Assembly (NCBI RefSeq): GCF_000497205.1
Contig: NZ_AYJW01000031.1
Location: 1-48,429 of the forward strand
DNA from: Saccharopolyspora rectivirgula DSM 43747
GTDB lineage: Bacteria > Actinomycetota > Actinomycetes > Mycobacteriales > Pseudonocardiaceae
Length of the DNA: 48,429 nt
Direction of reading: 5' to 3'
Positions 1 to 9,373 of the stretch are shown here, piece after piece. Below the pieces are notes generated by a model. It ran no database searches. It was not told the DNA's origin and saw nothing but the letters and a program-made list of their open reading frames with translations. Each line of letters opens with the position of its first letter. Position 1 is the first letter of the stretch. Made by a program: the position numbers and the translations under genes.

Positions 1-2
1 TG

Positions 3-209
3 GAGCTGGCCGATGCCGCCAAACTGGCCATCCGGGCGTTGTCCGCGGGCGGCGACGGCAACCGCGAGCTCGGGGTGGACCAGTTGGAGGTGGCCATACT
101 GGACCGGTCCCGTGAGCACCGGACTTTCCGGCGCATCCGCGGAGCGGCTCTCAAGGCACTGCTCCCGCAGAGCGGCGAGAGCTCATCGGACAAGTCCAAG
201 GAGGACTGA
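3..209 (+). CDS. prcA: Proteasome subunit alpha, C-terminal end (partial)
   Basis: The window opens inside this gene; the last 68 codons and a TGA stop are present. The visible tail runs from an [13 protein letters not shown] helix through [20 protein letters not shown] and ends in a Ser/Lys/Glu-rich stretch, which is the usual C-terminus of actinobacterial 20S proteasome alpha subunits. PrcA forms the outer heptameric rings of the 20S core that degrades pupylated proteins. Its position just before pafA supports the call. The 3' end overlaps by 27 bp the convergent PAP2/lipid-kinase gene. No start or active-site region can be seen. Confidence 0.85.
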   Translation, partial: ELADAAKLAIRALSAGGDGNRELGVDQLEVAILDRSREHRTFRRIRGAALKALLPQSGESSSDKSKED

Positions 210-1688
210 CCCGGTTCCCCTCCGGTAGATTTTCACCGCCCGCGGCCGGGCGGTGAAGACGAACCGCGTCCCCTCCGGGCCGACTTCTCCGTCGGTGGCG
301 ACAGCCACCGGATCACCGTGCACCTGCACTTCGGCTTCCCCGGTGACCAGTTCGGTGTAGACCTTGCTGCGGTGCAGCGTTCCGGTGAGCGCGGACAGCA
401 CGACCCGGAGTCGGGCGAACCGACCAGCTCGGACGTACCGGACGTCTAGGTTCCCGTTGCCGGTGTCCGGACGCCAGGCGGGCGCGGAACCGCTCGGCGC
501 GTACCTGCCGTTGCCGACGAACAACCCCCACACCCGCTGTCGACGGCCGTTGATGGTGACGTCCAGCGGGGTCGCTGAGCGGAGCACGCGGATCAGCGCG
601 GCCGCGGCGGCCGGCCACTTGCCCCAGCGCGGTTCCCACTTCTCCCGGAGCTGCACCACGTCCGGGTAGCTGCCGAGGCTCGCGGTGTTCAGGAAGTACT
701 TCGGGGTCCCGCCGTCGGTGCGCACCGCGCCGAGCCCCACCGCCATCCCGGTGCCCTGGGAGACGGCGTCGGCCACCGACTCCAGGTCGAGGCCGGTGTC
801 CTTGGCGAAGTGGTTCAACGTCCCCGCCGGGATGATCGCGAGCGGAAGGTGGTGCCGGAGGGCGACCGAGGTCGCTGCCGCGGTCGTTCCGTCTCCGCCG
901 GCGACCGCCAGGGCCGTCGGCTCGTTCTCCTGGACCAGTTGTTCGAGGTCGTCGGTGAGCAGGTCGGTGTCGGCGTAGACGATGTGAGCCGCTGGCCAGT
1001 TCGTCTTCGCCCAGGACGCGGGTTCGCCCGCGCCGTCCCCGGCCTCCGGGTTGATCAGCACCAGCAGTCCCGCTCCGTCGGCCAGGGCCGGGAGCTGGAC
1101 GTCCGGCCGATCGGTGACCGCCTCCGCCCCGGGGCGCACCGGCCACCACCGGCGGGTGAGCAGCGCTGCACCGGTGCCCAGGGCCGCGCCGGCCAGCACA
1201 TCGCTGGGCCAGTGCACCCCGGTGTGCACTCGGGAGTAGGCGACCGCGGCTGCCACCGGAGCGACCACGGCGCCCAGCAGCGGAGATTCCACGGCGAGGG
1301 CGGCGGTGAACGCGGCCGCAGAAGCGGCGTGCCCGGACGGGAAGGACGACGACAGCGGAGGGGTGTTGATCCGGCGGTGGGCCGCCACCAGGTCTGCGGG
1401 CGGCCGGCGCCGGGGGAGCAGCGGTTTGCCGACCAGGTTCGTCGCCGTGCTGACCAGCGCGATCGAAGCGGCACCGCGCAGCGCTGCCCGGCGGGTGCGG
1501 CCCTTGCGCGTTGCCAGCAGGGCAGCTGCGCCCAGCCACAACCCGCTCCGGTCGGCCCCGGTGCTCAGCGCTTTGAGCAGCGGATCTGCGATGGTCGGCC
1601 GCAGGGCGGCGCTGCGTTGGGACAGCGCGCGGTCAGCACGCCGAACTCGGTCGATCACGCTGTGCAAGGTATTGACCACCCGCAACAC
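183..1688 (-). CDS. Bifunctional PAP2 phosphatase / diacylglycerol-kinase-like lipid kinase
   Basis: The 501-residue protein is a two-domain fusion. Residues about 50-175 form a type 2 phosphatidic acid phosphatase domain with the three family blocks: a K-x6-RP-like KPLLPRRRP, the PSGH block [13 protein letters not shown], and [12 protein letters not shown] with the catalytic His and Asp. Residues about 200-490 form a diacylglycerol-kinase catalytic domain with [11 protein letters not shown], the nucleotide-binding [10 protein letters not shown] and [12 protein letters not shown] membrane-linked role in phospholipid or prenyl-phosphate turnover is inferred; the true substrate is unknown. It is transcribed away from pafA across a 60 bp divergent spacer, and its end overlaps prcA. 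Confidence 0.85.
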   Translation of the reverse strand: MLRVVNTLHSVIDRVRRADRALSQRSAALRPTIADPLLKALSTGADRSGLWLGAAALLATRKGRTRRAALRGAASIALVSTATNLVGKPLLPRRRPPADLVAAHRRINTPPLSSSFPSGHAASAAAFTAALAVESPLLGAVVAPVAAAVAYSRVHTGVHWPSDVLAGAALGTGAALLTRRWWPVRPGAEAVTDRPDVQLPALADGAGLLVLINPEAGDGAGEPASWAKTNWPAAHIVYADTDLLTDDLEQLVQENEPTALAVAGGDGTTAAATSVALRHHLPLAIIPAGTLNHFAKDTGLDLESVADAVSQGTGMAVGLGAVRTDGGTPKYFLNTASLGSYPDVVQLREKWEPRWGKWPAAAAALIRVLRSATPLDVTINGRRQRVWGLFVGNGRYAPSGSAPAWRPDTGNGNLDVRYVRAGRFARLRVVLSALTGTLHRSKVYTELVTGEAEVQVHGDPVAVATDGEVGPEGTRFVFTARPRAVKIYRRGTGSVLLGLVR

Positions 1689-1748
1689 AGTACGCGCTGC
1701 CCAAACGGCGGACCGCCTACCTGCCGGTTAGCGCCTACTGTGGAAAGC

Positions 1749-3107
1749 ATGCAGCGGCGGATCTTCGGCATTGAGACCGAGTTCGGGGTCACCTGCACCT
1801 TCCACGGGCAGCGGCGGTTGTCCCCGGACGAGGTGGCCCGGTACCTGTTCCGTCGGGTCGTGTCGTGGGGGCGTTCGTCGAACGTCTTCCTGCGCAACGG
1901 GGCCCGGCTCTACCTCGACGTGGGTTCCCACCCCGAGTACGCCACAGCGGAGTGCGACGACCTGGGCCAATTGGTCGCGCACGACAAGGCTGGGGAGCGG
2001 ATCCTGGAGGACCTGCTCGCCGACGCGGAGCGCCGGTTGGCCGACGAGGGGATCGGCGGGGACATCTTCCTGTTCAAGAACAACACCGACTCGGCGGGCA
2101 ACTCCTACGGTTGCCACGAGAACTACCTTGTCGGCAGATCGGGTGAATTTTCCCGGATTGCCGATGTGCTGTTGCCTTTCCTGGTGACCCGCCAGCTGAT
2201 CTGCGGCGCGGGGAAGGTGCTGCAAACCCCGCGGGGAGCGGTGTACTGCCTGTCCCAGCGCGCCGAGCACATCTGGGAGGGCGTGTCCAGCGCGACCACC
2301 CGTTCCCGCCCGATCATCAACACCCGCGACGAGCCGCATGCCGACGCCGAACGCTACCGCCGCCTGCATGTGATCGTCGGCGACTCGAACATGTCCGAGG
2401 TGACCACGCTGCTGAAGGTCGGCACGGCCAACCTGGTGCTGGAGATGGTCGAGCAGGGTGTCCAGTTCCGGGACTTCAGCCTGGACAACCCGATCCGGGC
2501 GATCCGGGAGATCAGCCACGACATGACCGGGCAGCGCACGGTCCGGTTGGCCGGTGGCCGGGAAGCGTCAGCGCTGGACATCCAGCGGGAGTACTACGAG
2601 CGCGCGGTGGACTACGTCGACCGCCGGGGCTCCGACGCGACCACGGACCGGATCCTCGATCTGTGGGGGCGGGCGCTGCAGGCCATCGAGGAGCAGGACT
2701 TCTCCTTGATCGACCGGGAGATCGACTGGGCGATCAAGTACCGGCTGCTGGAGCGCTACCGCAGCAAGCACGGCCTGGAGCTGTCCAGCCCGCGCATCGC
2801 CCAGCTCGACCTCGCCTACCACGACATCAGGCGTGGCCGGGGGTTGTTCGACATGCTGCAGCGCAAGGACCTCATCGACCGGGTCACCGACGACGGCGAG
2901 ATCGAAGCGGCCAAGGACACCCCGCCGCAGACGACCCGGGCGAAGTTGCGCGGGGACTTCATCGCGGCCGCCCAAGCCGCCGGCCGGGACTTCACGGTGG
3001 ACTGGGTGCACCTGAAGCTCAACGACCAGGCCCAGCGCACGGTGCTGTGCAAGGACCCGTTCCGGGCGGTGGACGAGCGGGTGGAACGGTTGATCAACTC
3101 CCTGTGA
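1749..3107 (+). CDS. pafA: Pup--protein ligase PafA
   Basis: PafA joins the C-terminal glutamate of the small protein Pup to lysines of target proteins using ATP, marking them for the proteasome. The 452-residue length is normal for the family. The N-terminus [16 protein letters not shown] carries the carboxylate-amine-ligase style E-T-E metal/ATP motif, and the body has the family stretches [28 protein letters not shown] and [12 protein letters not shown]. The ATG at 1749 is chosen because homology begins there; the frame stays open upstream only as antisense shadow of the PAP2 gene. Two strong hairpins follow the stop. Confidence 0.95.
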   Translation: MQRRIFGIETEFGVTCTFHGQRRLSPDEVARYLFRRVVSWGRSSNVFLRNGARLYLDVGSHPEYATAECDDLGQLVAHDKAGERILEDLLADAERRLADEGIGGDIFLFKNNTDSAGNSYGCHENYLVGRSGEFSRIADVLLPFLVTRQLICGAGKVLQTPRGAVYCLSQRAEHIWEGVSSATTRSRPIINTRDEPHADAERYRRLHVIVGDSNMSEVTTLLKVGTANLVLEMVEQGVQFRDFSLDNPIRAIREISHDMTGQRTVRLAGGREASALDIQREYYERAVDYVDRRGSDATTDRILDLWGRALQAIEEQDFSLIDREIDWAIKYRLLERYRSKHGLELSSPRIAQLDLAYHDIRRGRGLFDMLQRKDLIDRVTDDGEIEAAKDTPPQTTRAKLRGDFIAAAQAAGRDFTVDWVHLKLNDQAQRTVLCKDPFRAVDERVERLINSL

Positions 3108-3112
3108 GCGGT

Positions 3113-3167
3113 GTCCGGCGACCGGTCGCCGGACCTGGTGGCGCCCCGACCGGCCCCGGTCGGGGCG
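3113..3167 (+). terminator. Two tandem GC-rich hairpins after pafA
   Basis: Positions 3113-3134 are a perfect 22-bp palindrome (arms GTCCGGCGACC/GGTCGCCGGAC). Positions 3142-3167 form a second perfect 12-bp stem with a 2-nt loop. No T-run follows, which is common for actinobacterial terminators. Placement right after the pafA stop fits transcription termination. Confidence 0.55.
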
Positions 3168-3311
3168 GAATTCCTCCTGCGCTTCGGTGCGGTGCCGGCT
3201 GCGCCCGCCGGTCGGGGCCAGCTGGCCGAACGTGCGCGGTGCTCGCGTCGGGCTGCTCGGTTCGTTCCCATCCGGTTCGCAGCGTTCGTCGAGAAAGCTC
3301 GTTCGGAACGC

Positions 3312-3340
3312 TTCCCGGTTCCGCGTCCCGCCGCTAGGCT
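3312..3340 (+). promoter_or_regulatory. Possible housekeeping-sigma promoter of the amidase gene
   Basis: TTCCCG (3312-3317), a 17-nt spacer and TAGGCT (3335-3340) lie about 32 nt upstream of the amidase GTG. The -10 fits the actinobacterial TAnnnT pattern; the -35 match is weak. Confidence 0.3.
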
Positions 3341-3371
3341 CACCGACTGCGGTGATCAGAAGGAGCGAACC

Positions 3372-4865
3372 GTGGAACACCTGGACTACCGCAAGCACGA
3401 CGCGGTCTCCCTCGCCCAGCTCGTCCGCGACGGTGAAATCACCCCTGCGGAACTCCTCGACGCGGCCCTGGATCGGGCTCATGCGGTCAACGGGAAGCTC
3501 AACGCCATCACCCGGTACTTCACCGAGATCGCGCGGGAGCGCGCGAACGGAGAGCTGAGCGGCCCGCTGGCCGGGGTGCCGTTCCTGCTCAAGGACCTGG
3601 GGCAGGAGTGGGCCGGCACGGTTTCGTCCGCCGGCTCCCGGGCACTGCGCAACGTCACCTCGGCCGAGACCGCCGAAGTGGTGCAGCGCTGGCTGGACGC
3701 CGGGCTGGTGGTGTTCGGGCGCACCAATTCCCCGGAATTCGGGATCAAACCGGTCACCGAGCCGGAGGCTTTCGGCCCCACCCGCAACCCGTGGGACCTC
3801 AGCCGCTCCCCGGGGGGTTCTTCGGGCGGTTCAGCGGCCGCGGTGGCCGCCGGGATCGTGCCGGTGGCCGCGGCCAGCGACGGTGGTGGTTCGATCCGGA
3901 TACCGGCTTCCTGGTGCGGCCTGTTCGGCCTCAAACCGGGACGGGGGCTGGTGCCCTCCGGTCCGCTGGTGTCCGAGCAGTTCCACGGTGCCGCGGTGGA
4001 CGGGGTGATCTCGCGGACCGTGCGGGACAGCGCTGCTGCGCTGGACTGCCTGGTCGGACCGGACCCGACGGCTCCGTACCACCGCGCTGCGCCGGAGCGG
4101 TCGTTCAGCGCTGAAGTCGGGCGGGAACCGGGTCGGCTGCGAATCGGGTTCAGCGCGGATTCGGCGTTCGGCGAACCGCACCCCGAGGCGCGCGCGGGAC
4201 TGTCGGCGACCGCGGAGCTGCTGGAATCGCTCGGCCACCACGTGGAGTCGGTGGCCTGCCCGGTGGACACCGCGGAACTGGCCGCGGACTTCCTGCGGGC
4301 TTGGATGGTCAAGACCGCTGCCAACCTCGAGGAGGTCCGCCGAACCACCGGGGCTCCCCCGGAGAGCTTCGAAGTCGACACCAGGCTGCTGGCCGCGGTC
4401 GGCAGGCACGTGTCCGGCCCGGAGTACGTGTCCGTGCTGGACCGGTGGCACGAGCACACGCGCCGGTTGGCCGAGTTCCACAGCCGCTACGACCTGCTGC
4501 TGACCCCCACCACCGCCACGCCGCCGCCGCGGGTGGGGCAGCTCGGCGTGGCCGCGCCGGTCCGGGCCGCCGGGAAGGCGGCGCTGACGCTGCGGCTGTC
4601 GGCGCTGCTGCACTGGACCGGGGTGGTGGAGCAGCAAGCGCGCAACAGCCTCAAGTACGTGCCGTACACCCAGCTGGCGAACCTGACCGGTCGGCCCGCC
4701 ATGACGGTGCCGCTGCACTGGACTGGCGACGGGCTGCCGATCGGGATGCAGTTCGTGGCCCCGCTGGGCGGGGAGGGAATGCTGTTCCGCCTGGCCGCCC
4801 AGCTCGAGCAGGCGCGTCCGTGGAGCGATCGGTACCCCGACATCCCGGTTCGTTCCGCCGCTTAG
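3372..4865 (+). CDS. Amidase signature family amidase
   Basis: This 497-residue enzyme belongs to the amidase signature family, which hydrolyses carboxamides with a Ser-cisSer-Lys triad. The triad is visible: Lys about 74 in FLLKDLG, the Gly/Ser-rich stretch [16 protein letters not shown] holding the cis-Ser near 150, and the nucleophile Ser about 174 in [11 protein letters not shown]. The C-terminus has the expected [10 protein letters not shown] and [11 protein letters not shown] segments. The GTG at 3372 was chosen because AAGGAG lies about 8 nt upstream and the family N-terminus begins there; the open frame back to 3111 lies in the pafA hairpin region. The natural substrate cannot be told. 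It sits between pafA and pafBC without an evident link to pupylation. Confidence 0.88.
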   Translation: MEHLDYRKHDAVSLAQLVRDGEITPAELLDAALDRAHAVNGKLNAITRYFTEIARERANGELSGPLAGVPFLLKDLGQEWAGTVSSAGSRALRNVTSAETAEVVQRWLDAGLVVFGRTNSPEFGIKPVTEPEAFGPTRNPWDLSRSPGGSSGGSAAAVAAGIVPVAAASDGGGSIRIPASWCGLFGLKPGRGLVPSGPLVSEQFHGAAVDGVISRTVRDSAAALDCLVGPDPTAPYHRAAPERSFSAEVGREPGRLRIGFSADSAFGEPHPEARAGLSATAELLESLGHHVESVACPVDTAELAADFLRAWMVKTAANLEEVRRTTGAPPESFEVDTRLLAAVGRHVSGPEYVSVLDRWHEHTRRLAEFHSRYDLLLTPTTATPPPRVGQLGVAAPVRAAGKAALTLRLSALLHWTGVVEQQARNSLKYVPYTQLANLTGRPAMTVPLHWTGDGLPIGMQFVAPLGGEGMLFRLAAQLEQARPWSDRYPDIPVRSAA

Positions 4866-4880
4866 CCGATGGGGTGGCGC

Positions 4881-4886
4881 TAGAGT
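4881..4886 (+). promoter_or_regulatory. -10 element for a probably leaderless pafBC transcript
   Basis: TAGAGT ends 6 nt before the pafB GTG, so a standard transcription start would fall on the start codon itself. No Shine-Dalgarno lies in the 27-bp gap after the amidase. No good -35 is seen. Confidence 0.4.
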
Positions 4887-4892
4887 TTCGGG

Positions 4893-5870
4893 GTGGCCAC
4901 TGCGCGTGTTGAACGCTTGGTGAACCTGGTGCTGTGCCTGCTGTCCCCCCGCCAGTACTTGACTGCCGAGCGCATCAGGGCGACCGTGCCCGGGTACGCC
5001 GATGCGCCGACCGACGAGGCCTTCTTCCGGATGTTCGAGCGGGACAAGGCCGAGCTGCGCGACCTGGGGATCCCGCTGGAGACCGGGCGCAATTCGGTCT
5101 TCGACACCGCGGACGGGTACCGGATCGCCCGGCGTGACTACGAACTCGGGGACATCGAGTTGGCCCCGGACGAAGCGGCCGCGGTGGCCTTGGCCGTTCG
5201 GCTGTGGGATTCCCCGGAATTCGCTTCGGCCGCCCGCGGGGCGCTGTTGAAGTTGCGAGCTGCCGGGGTGGAGGTGGACGAGCGGTCCGCGGTCCCGGTC
5301 GAACCGCGGGTGCGCACGGCAGAACCGGCCTTCGCGCCCCTGTACGCGGCTGTCCGAGCTGGTCAGGTGGTCGCTTTCGACTACCGCCGCTCCGGCGCGG
5401 TCGAGCTCCAGCGCCGGCGGGTGGAGCCGTGGGGAGTGGTCTCCTGGCGTGGCCACTGGTACCTGGTCGGGCACGACCAGGACCGGCGGGCGACCCGGTG
5501 CTTCCGGCTGTCGCGCATCGCCGGGCAGCCGGTGGCGATCAGCCCTCCGGGGCAGGTGCAGCGGCCGACCGGTGCGAACCTGCTGGAGATCGTCGCCGGT
5601 CAGCACCAGCGGCTGCCGCCCACCCGGGTGCGGGTCTGGGCGGCTGAGGGGCGGGCCCAGGGGCTGCGCCGGAAGGCCGTTCGATCCACCCCGCTGGAAT
5701 GCGCGGGGGTCGAGGGATCTTTGCTGGAACTCGACTTGGTGCAGCCGGAAGCCGCGGCCAGCTGGATCGCCGGTTACGGCCCCGACGTGGTGGTGGTCGA
5801 ACCGGAGACGCTGCGCAAGGCGGTGCACGAGCTGCACCTCGGGGCGAGCAGTACCAACGGGGAGAACTGA
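4893..5870 (+). CDS. pafB: WYL-domain transcription factor PafB
   Basis: PafB and PafC act together as the PafBC activator of the RecA-independent DNA-damage response in mycobacteria. The 325-residue protein has an N-terminal winged-helix region (about 1-80, starting MATARVERLVNLVLCLL) and a WYL domain (about 135-220) with VAFDYRRSG and PWGVVSWRGHWYLVGHD, the latter including the W-Y-L signature. The C-terminal extension WCX-like region follows. The GTG at 4893 is the only start that keeps the conserved N-terminus. The stop overlaps the pafC start by one base (TGATG), so the two are translationally coupled. Confidence 0.93.
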   Translation: MATARVERLVNLVLCLLSPRQYLTAERIRATVPGYADAPTDEAFFRMFERDKAELRDLGIPLETGRNSVFDTADGYRIARRDYELGDIELAPDEAAAVALAVRLWDSPEFASAARGALLKLRAAGVEVDERSAVPVEPRVRTAEPAFAPLYAAVRAGQVVAFDYRRSGAVELQRRRVEPWGVVSWRGHWYLVGHDQDRRATRCFRLSRIAGQPVAISPPGQVQRPTGANLLEIVAGQHQRLPPTRVRVWAAEGRAQGLRRKAVRSTPLECAGVEGSLLELDLVQPEAAASWIAGYGPDVVVVEPETLRKAVHELHLGASSTNGEN

Positions 5871-6844
5871 TGGGATCGAGCACCGCGCAACGACTGCCCA
5901 GGCTGCTCGCCCTGGTGCCGTACCTGCTCAGCCGCCCCGGCATCCGCATCTCGGAGGCCGCCGCCGACTTCGGGGTCAGCGAGCAGCAGCTGCGCCGGGA
6001 TTTGGAACTGCTGTGGATGTGCGGTCTGCCCGGGTACGGGCCGGGGGATTTGATCGACCTGTCCTTCGACGGCGACTCGATCACGGTCACCTTCGACGCC
6101 GGGATGCGCCGCCCGCTGCGGTTGACGCCGGTGGAGGCCACCGCACTGCTGGTGGCGTTGCAGGCGGTGGCGGAAACCCCGGGGCTGGTCGACACCGACG
6201 CGGTCCGGCGGGCGCTGGCGAAGGTGGAGAGCGCGGTGGGGCAGGCCCGCCCGGCGGAGGTGGTGGTCGGCCTGGCCACCGGGGAGGGGTCGGTCGACCC
6301 GCAGGTCCGCTCGACCGTGCGGATGGCCGCCACGCAGCGGCGGGCGCTGTGGCTGCGCTACTACACGGCCACGCGGGACGCCATCAGCGAACGCACCGTG
6401 GACCCGATGCGGGTGTTGATCGTGGACGGGCGCACCTACCTGGAGGCGTGGTGCCGGTCGGCCGAGCAGGTCCGGTTGTTCCGGCTGGACCGGATCGACG
6501 ACCTGGAGGTCCTCGACGAGCCCGCGCGACCGCCGTCGGAAGCCCAGCCGAAGGACTTGTCGCCGGGGCTGTTCCAGCCGCCGGAGGACCAGCCGAGCGC
6601 GGAACTGGAGCTGTCCCCGGAAGCCAGGTGGGTGGCCGAGTACTACACGGTGGCGGAGCTCACCGAACTCCCGGAGGGCTGGGCCCGGGTTCGGATGCGC
6701 TACTGGGACCGGGCGTGGCTGGTGCGGTTGCTCCTCGGGCTCGGCGGACAGGTGCGGGTGCTGAGCCCGGCCTCCTTGCGGGGTGAAGTGCGTCAACGCG
6801 CGGAAGCCGCCATGGTGCGGGCACGTCAACTTCCGGTCACCTGA
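5870..6844 (+). CDS. pafC: WYL-domain transcription factor PafC
   Basis: This is the partner of PafB in the PafBC heterodimeric regulator. The 324-residue protein begins MGSSTAQRLPRLLALVPYLL with a helix-turn-helix (about 8-65, including GVSEQQLRRDLELLW). A WYL region follows around 160-215 (ALWLRYYTATRDAISER, TYLEAWCRSAEQVRLFRLDRI). The ATG at 5870 overlaps the pafB stop by one base and has GGGGAG just upstream, so it is preferred over in-frame starts further back inside pafB. Confidence 0.93.
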   Translation: MGSSTAQRLPRLLALVPYLLSRPGIRISEAAADFGVSEQQLRRDLELLWMCGLPGYGPGDLIDLSFDGDSITVTFDAGMRRPLRLTPVEATALLVALQAVAETPGLVDTDAVRRALAKVESAVGQARPAEVVVGLATGEGSVDPQVRSTVRMAATQRRALWLRYYTATRDAISERTVDPMRVLIVDGRTYLEAWCRSAEQVRLFRLDRIDDLEVLDEPARPPSEAQPKDLSPGLFQPPEDQPSAELELSPEARWVAEYYTVAELTELPEGWARVRMRYWDRAWLVRLLLGLGGQVRVLSPASLRGEVRQRAEAAMVRARQLPVT

Positions 6845-6850
6845 AACCGA

Positions 6851-6856
6851 TACAGT
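6851..6856 (+). promoter_or_regulatory. -10 element placing transcription start on the 66-residue ORF start codon
   Basis: TACAGT lies exactly 6 nt before the GTG at 6863, the classic spacing for a leaderless actinobacterial mRNA. The -35 region is not recognisable. Confidence 0.4.
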
Positions 6857-6862
6857 GGTTGC

Positions 6863-7063
6863 GTGCCGTACGTGTTGAGTCTGGTGCTGGTGGCCGTTGC
6901 TCTGGCCGGGCTGGTGGTGCTGGCGGTCCGCGCTGGCAAAGCGGTCCGCGAGCTCCGTTCTGCGCAGCAGCAGGCGGTCGCGCAGATCAAGGACCGGGCC
7001 GGATTGCTCAAGGCGCGGAGCGCCGGGCTGCGGGTCGCGTTCGCGGAGCGCCGGCGGCGGTGA
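6863..7063 (+). CDS. Small single-pass membrane protein between pafC and tatA
   Basis: The 66-residue product has one strong transmembrane helix (about residues 3-22, VLSLVLVAVALAGLVVLAV) followed by a basic, probably helical cytoplasmic tail (KAVRELRSAQQQAVAQIKDR, many Arg at the end). The family is not one I can name. A GTG start directly at a predicted transcription start fits leaderless expression. Its place in the paf-tat cluster suggests a membrane-associated accessory role, but nothing in the sequence defines it. Confidence 0.7.
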   Translation: MPYVLSLVLVAVALAGLVVLAVRAGKAVRELRSAQQQAVAQIKDRAGLLKARSAGLRVAFAERRRR

Positions 7064-7143
7064 GCTGCGCGCGGCCTGTCCGCCGCGCTGCGGCGCTCGT
7101 AACATGACGGTCGTATGGGGTCTTTCACGAAAGGTAGTGCCGA

Positions 7144-7416
7144 ATGAGTTTGCCAGGTGGCTGGGAGCTCGTGCTCATCGTCCTGGTTCTGCTGCTGCTC
7201 TTCGGGGCCAGCAAACTTCCGCAGATGGCGCGCGCGCTCGGTCAGTCCGCTCGCGTCTTCCGGGCTGAAGCTCGTGGTCTCAAGGAGGACGAGGAGGCCG
7301 CGAAGCGGGCCAAGGCCGAGCGGGAGCAGCAACAGCAGCTCTCCAGCGGGGAGACGAGCACTCCGCCTGCTGCAGCGCAGCCCGAGGAAAAGCAGTCCGA
7401 CGAGAAGAAGAACTGA
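7144..7416 (+). CDS. tatA: Twin-arginine translocase subunit TatA
   Basis: TatA oligomers form the transport element of the Tat pathway, which exports folded proteins across the cytoplasmic membrane. The 90-residue protein has the family plan: a short N-terminal transmembrane helix (about 7-22), the FGASKLPQMARALG hinge and amphipathic helix, and a long charged tail rich in Glu, Lys and Gln. AAAGG lies 8 nt before the ATG. tatC follows after 18 nt, so they are likely co-transcribed. Confidence 0.95.
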   Translation: MSLPGGWELVLIVLVLLLLFGASKLPQMARALGQSARVFRAEARGLKEDEEAAKRAKAEREQQQQLSSGETSTPPAAAQPEEKQSDEKKN

Positions 7417-7434
7417 TCTGGACGGGAACCTACG

Positions 7435-8391
7435 GTGGGTGCCAGTGTGCTGCGCCGCCTAAACCCATTCAACAAGAACCGTCGTCGATGGGGCCGTCGG
7501 CACAACCCCGACGGCACGATGACGCTCATCGAGCACCTCTACGAGCTGCGTTACCGCTTGGGTGTGGCCCTCACGGCGGTGGTCGTCGGTGGCATCTTCG
7601 GGTTTTGGTGGTTTTCCAACTCGGCGTTCGGGCTGCCGACGCTCGGCGACGTGCTGCTCAAGCCCTACTGCCAGCTGCCGGCTGACCTGCGGTTGAGCCC
7701 GAACGGGCAGTGCCAGCTGCTGCAGACCAAGCCTTTCGAAGTTTTCATGCTCCGGCTGAAGGTCGGTTTCTCGGTCGGGGCGATCCTGTTCAGCCCGGTG
7801 TGGCTCTACCAGTTGTGGGCGTTCATCACGCCCGGGCTGTACGACAAGGAGCGGAAGTTCGCGCGGGTCTTCGTGGCCTTCGCGAGCGTGCTGTTCGCGG
7901 CCGGCGCAGTCCTGGCCTACTTCGTGGTCCCCGAGGGGCTGACCTTCATGGTCAGCTTCGGTGGCGGTTCCTTCTTCACCGCCCTCACCGGTGGTGACTA
8001 CATCAACTTCGTGCTCCTGCTGCTGCTGGTCTTCGGGGTCAGCTTCGAGCTGCCGCTGCTGATCGTGATGCTGAACTTCGCCGGCATCGTCAGCTACGCC
8101 AAGCTGCGCAGCTGGTGGCGCGGCGTGGTGTTCGCGCTGTTCGTGTTCGCGGCGGTCGCGACACCCGGGCAGGACCCGTTCTCGATGCTGGCGTTGGCCC
8201 TCGCGCTGAGCGCGCTGTTCGGGGTGGCCATGGTCATCTGCCGGCTCAACGACAAGCGCCGGGAGAAGAAGCTGGCCGGGATGGGGATGGCCGGTCTCGA
8301 CCCGGACGAGCCGTCGAAGATCGACTACCGGCCGTCCGAGCTGGACGTCACCTCGTCCGGCAAGGCAGCGGAGCACGACGAAGCCACCTGA
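7435..8391 (+). CDS. tatC: Twin-arginine translocase subunit TatC
   Basis: TatC is the receptor for twin-arginine signal peptides. The 318-residue protein begins at GTG with a basic N-terminus, then the conserved cytoplasmic motif MTLIEHLYELRYRLG (about 25-39) and six hydrophobic segments spread over residues 40-270. The FEVFMLRLKVG and PGLYDKERKF segments are typical of TatC. The C-terminal tail (about 275-318) is charged and disordered, as in other actinobacterial TatC proteins. No tatB lies here, which is normal because that gene usually sits elsewhere. Confidence 0.96.
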   Translation: MGASVLRRLNPFNKNRRRWGRRHNPDGTMTLIEHLYELRYRLGVALTAVVVGGIFGFWWFSNSAFGLPTLGDVLLKPYCQLPADLRLSPNGQCQLLQTKPFEVFMLRLKVGFSVGAILFSPVWLYQLWAFITPGLYDKERKFARVFVAFASVLFAAGAVLAYFVVPEGLTFMVSFGGGSFFTALTGGDYINFVLLLLLVFGVSFELPLLIVMLNFAGIVSYAKLRSWWRGVVFALFVFAAVATPGQDPFSMLALALALSALFGVAMVICRLNDKRREKKLAGMGMAGLDPDEPSKIDYRPSELDVTSSGKAAEHDEAT

Positions 8392-8432
8392 GTGGTGGCC
8401 AAAAGATCCGCTGTGCGCGAAGATGCTGCCCC

Positions 8433-9311
8433 GTGCGCGGTATCTTGATCGTCAACCGGGAAGCCAGGCGGGGCGTCACGGCTTCGTCGGCGCGGGCAGT
8501 GATCGCCAGCCTTCGCGAGGTCTGCCAGCTGCGGACGGCGGTCACCGCCAGCGCTGCCGAGGCGGAAGCTGCGATCGCCGCCGCGGTGGCCGACGGGGTG
8601 GACGTCGTGGTGGTCGCGGGAGGGGACGGGGCCGTGCGCCTGGCGCTCCAGGCGTGCGCGCACAGCGAGACCGCGTTGGCGGTGGTCCCCACCGGCACCG
8701 GGAACGACTTCGCCCGGGCGTTCGGCATCCCGCAGGACCCGGTGGCCGCCGCCGACCTGGCGGCGCGGGCCATCGCCTCCGGAAGTCGCCAGCAGGTCGA
8801 CCTGGGCAAGGTCGCCGGCGGCGGGTGGTTCAGCACCGTGCTGTGCGCCGGGTTCGACGCGCAGGTCAACGCGCGGGCGAACCGCCTCCGCTGGTTGTCC
8901 GGCCACTGGCGCTACGACGTCGCGCTGCTGATCGAGTTGTCCCGGCTGCACGCGATGCCGCTGCGGGTGGAGACCCCGGAGACGATCGTCGAACTGGACG
9001 CCACGCTGGTCGCGGTGGGCAACACCTCCTGGTACGGGGGCGGGATCCCCATCTGCCCGGACGCGAACCCGGCCGACGGGCTGCTGGACATCACGGTGGT
9101 CGGGGAAGTGACCCTGCGGGATTTCGCCGCGATCCTGCCCCACTTGCGCACCGGGCGGCACGTGGAGCACCCCGCGGTCTACACCTTGCAGACCGACCGG
9201 GTGCGGCTCAGCGGGGAGAACGGCTGGCTGGCGTTCGCCGACGGCGATCCGGCCGTGCGCCTGCCGCTCACCGTGCACAACCACCCCGGGGCGTTGACCG
9301 TCGTGAGGTGA
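8433..9311 (+). CDS. Diacylglycerol-kinase family lipid kinase
   Basis: The 292-residue protein has the DAGK catalytic fold: ILIVNREARRG at the N-terminus, the nucleotide loop VVVVAGGDGAVRLALQA (about 62-78) and VPTGTGNDFARAFGIP (about 87-102). A C-terminal beta-sandwich half includes NTSWYGGGIPICPDANPADG. Such enzymes phosphorylate diacylglycerol or related lipids at the inner membrane; the substrate is not determined. GTG 8433 is chosen because the family N-terminus starts at MRGILIVN; the frame is open upstream only over tatC. It lies between tatC and helY, so it is probably part of the same transcription unit. Confidence 0.88.
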   Translation: MRGILIVNREARRGVTASSARAVIASLREVCQLRTAVTASAAEAEAAIAAAVADGVDVVVVAGGDGAVRLALQACAHSETALAVVPTGTGNDFARAFGIPQDPVAAADLAARAIASGSRQQVDLGKVAGGGWFSTVLCAGFDAQVNARANRLRWLSGHWRYDVALLIELSRLHAMPLRVETPETIVELDATLVAVGNTSWYGGGIPICPDANPADGLLDITVVGEVTLRDFAAILPHLRTGRHVEHPAVYTLQTDRVRLSGENGWLAFADGDPAVRLPLTVHNHPGALTVVR

Positions 9312-9373
9312 GTCTCGTCGCCGACCTGGCGGGGCGTGCGACGCGACGGCAATCGATGTGAAAGCCTTGAGGT

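Noticed and set aside
810-1748. Long open frame continuing upstream of pafA
   Set aside because: It is antisense to the PAP2/lipid-kinase gene, has low-complexity Arg/Gly/Pro composition and lacks pafA homology; pafA starts at 1749.
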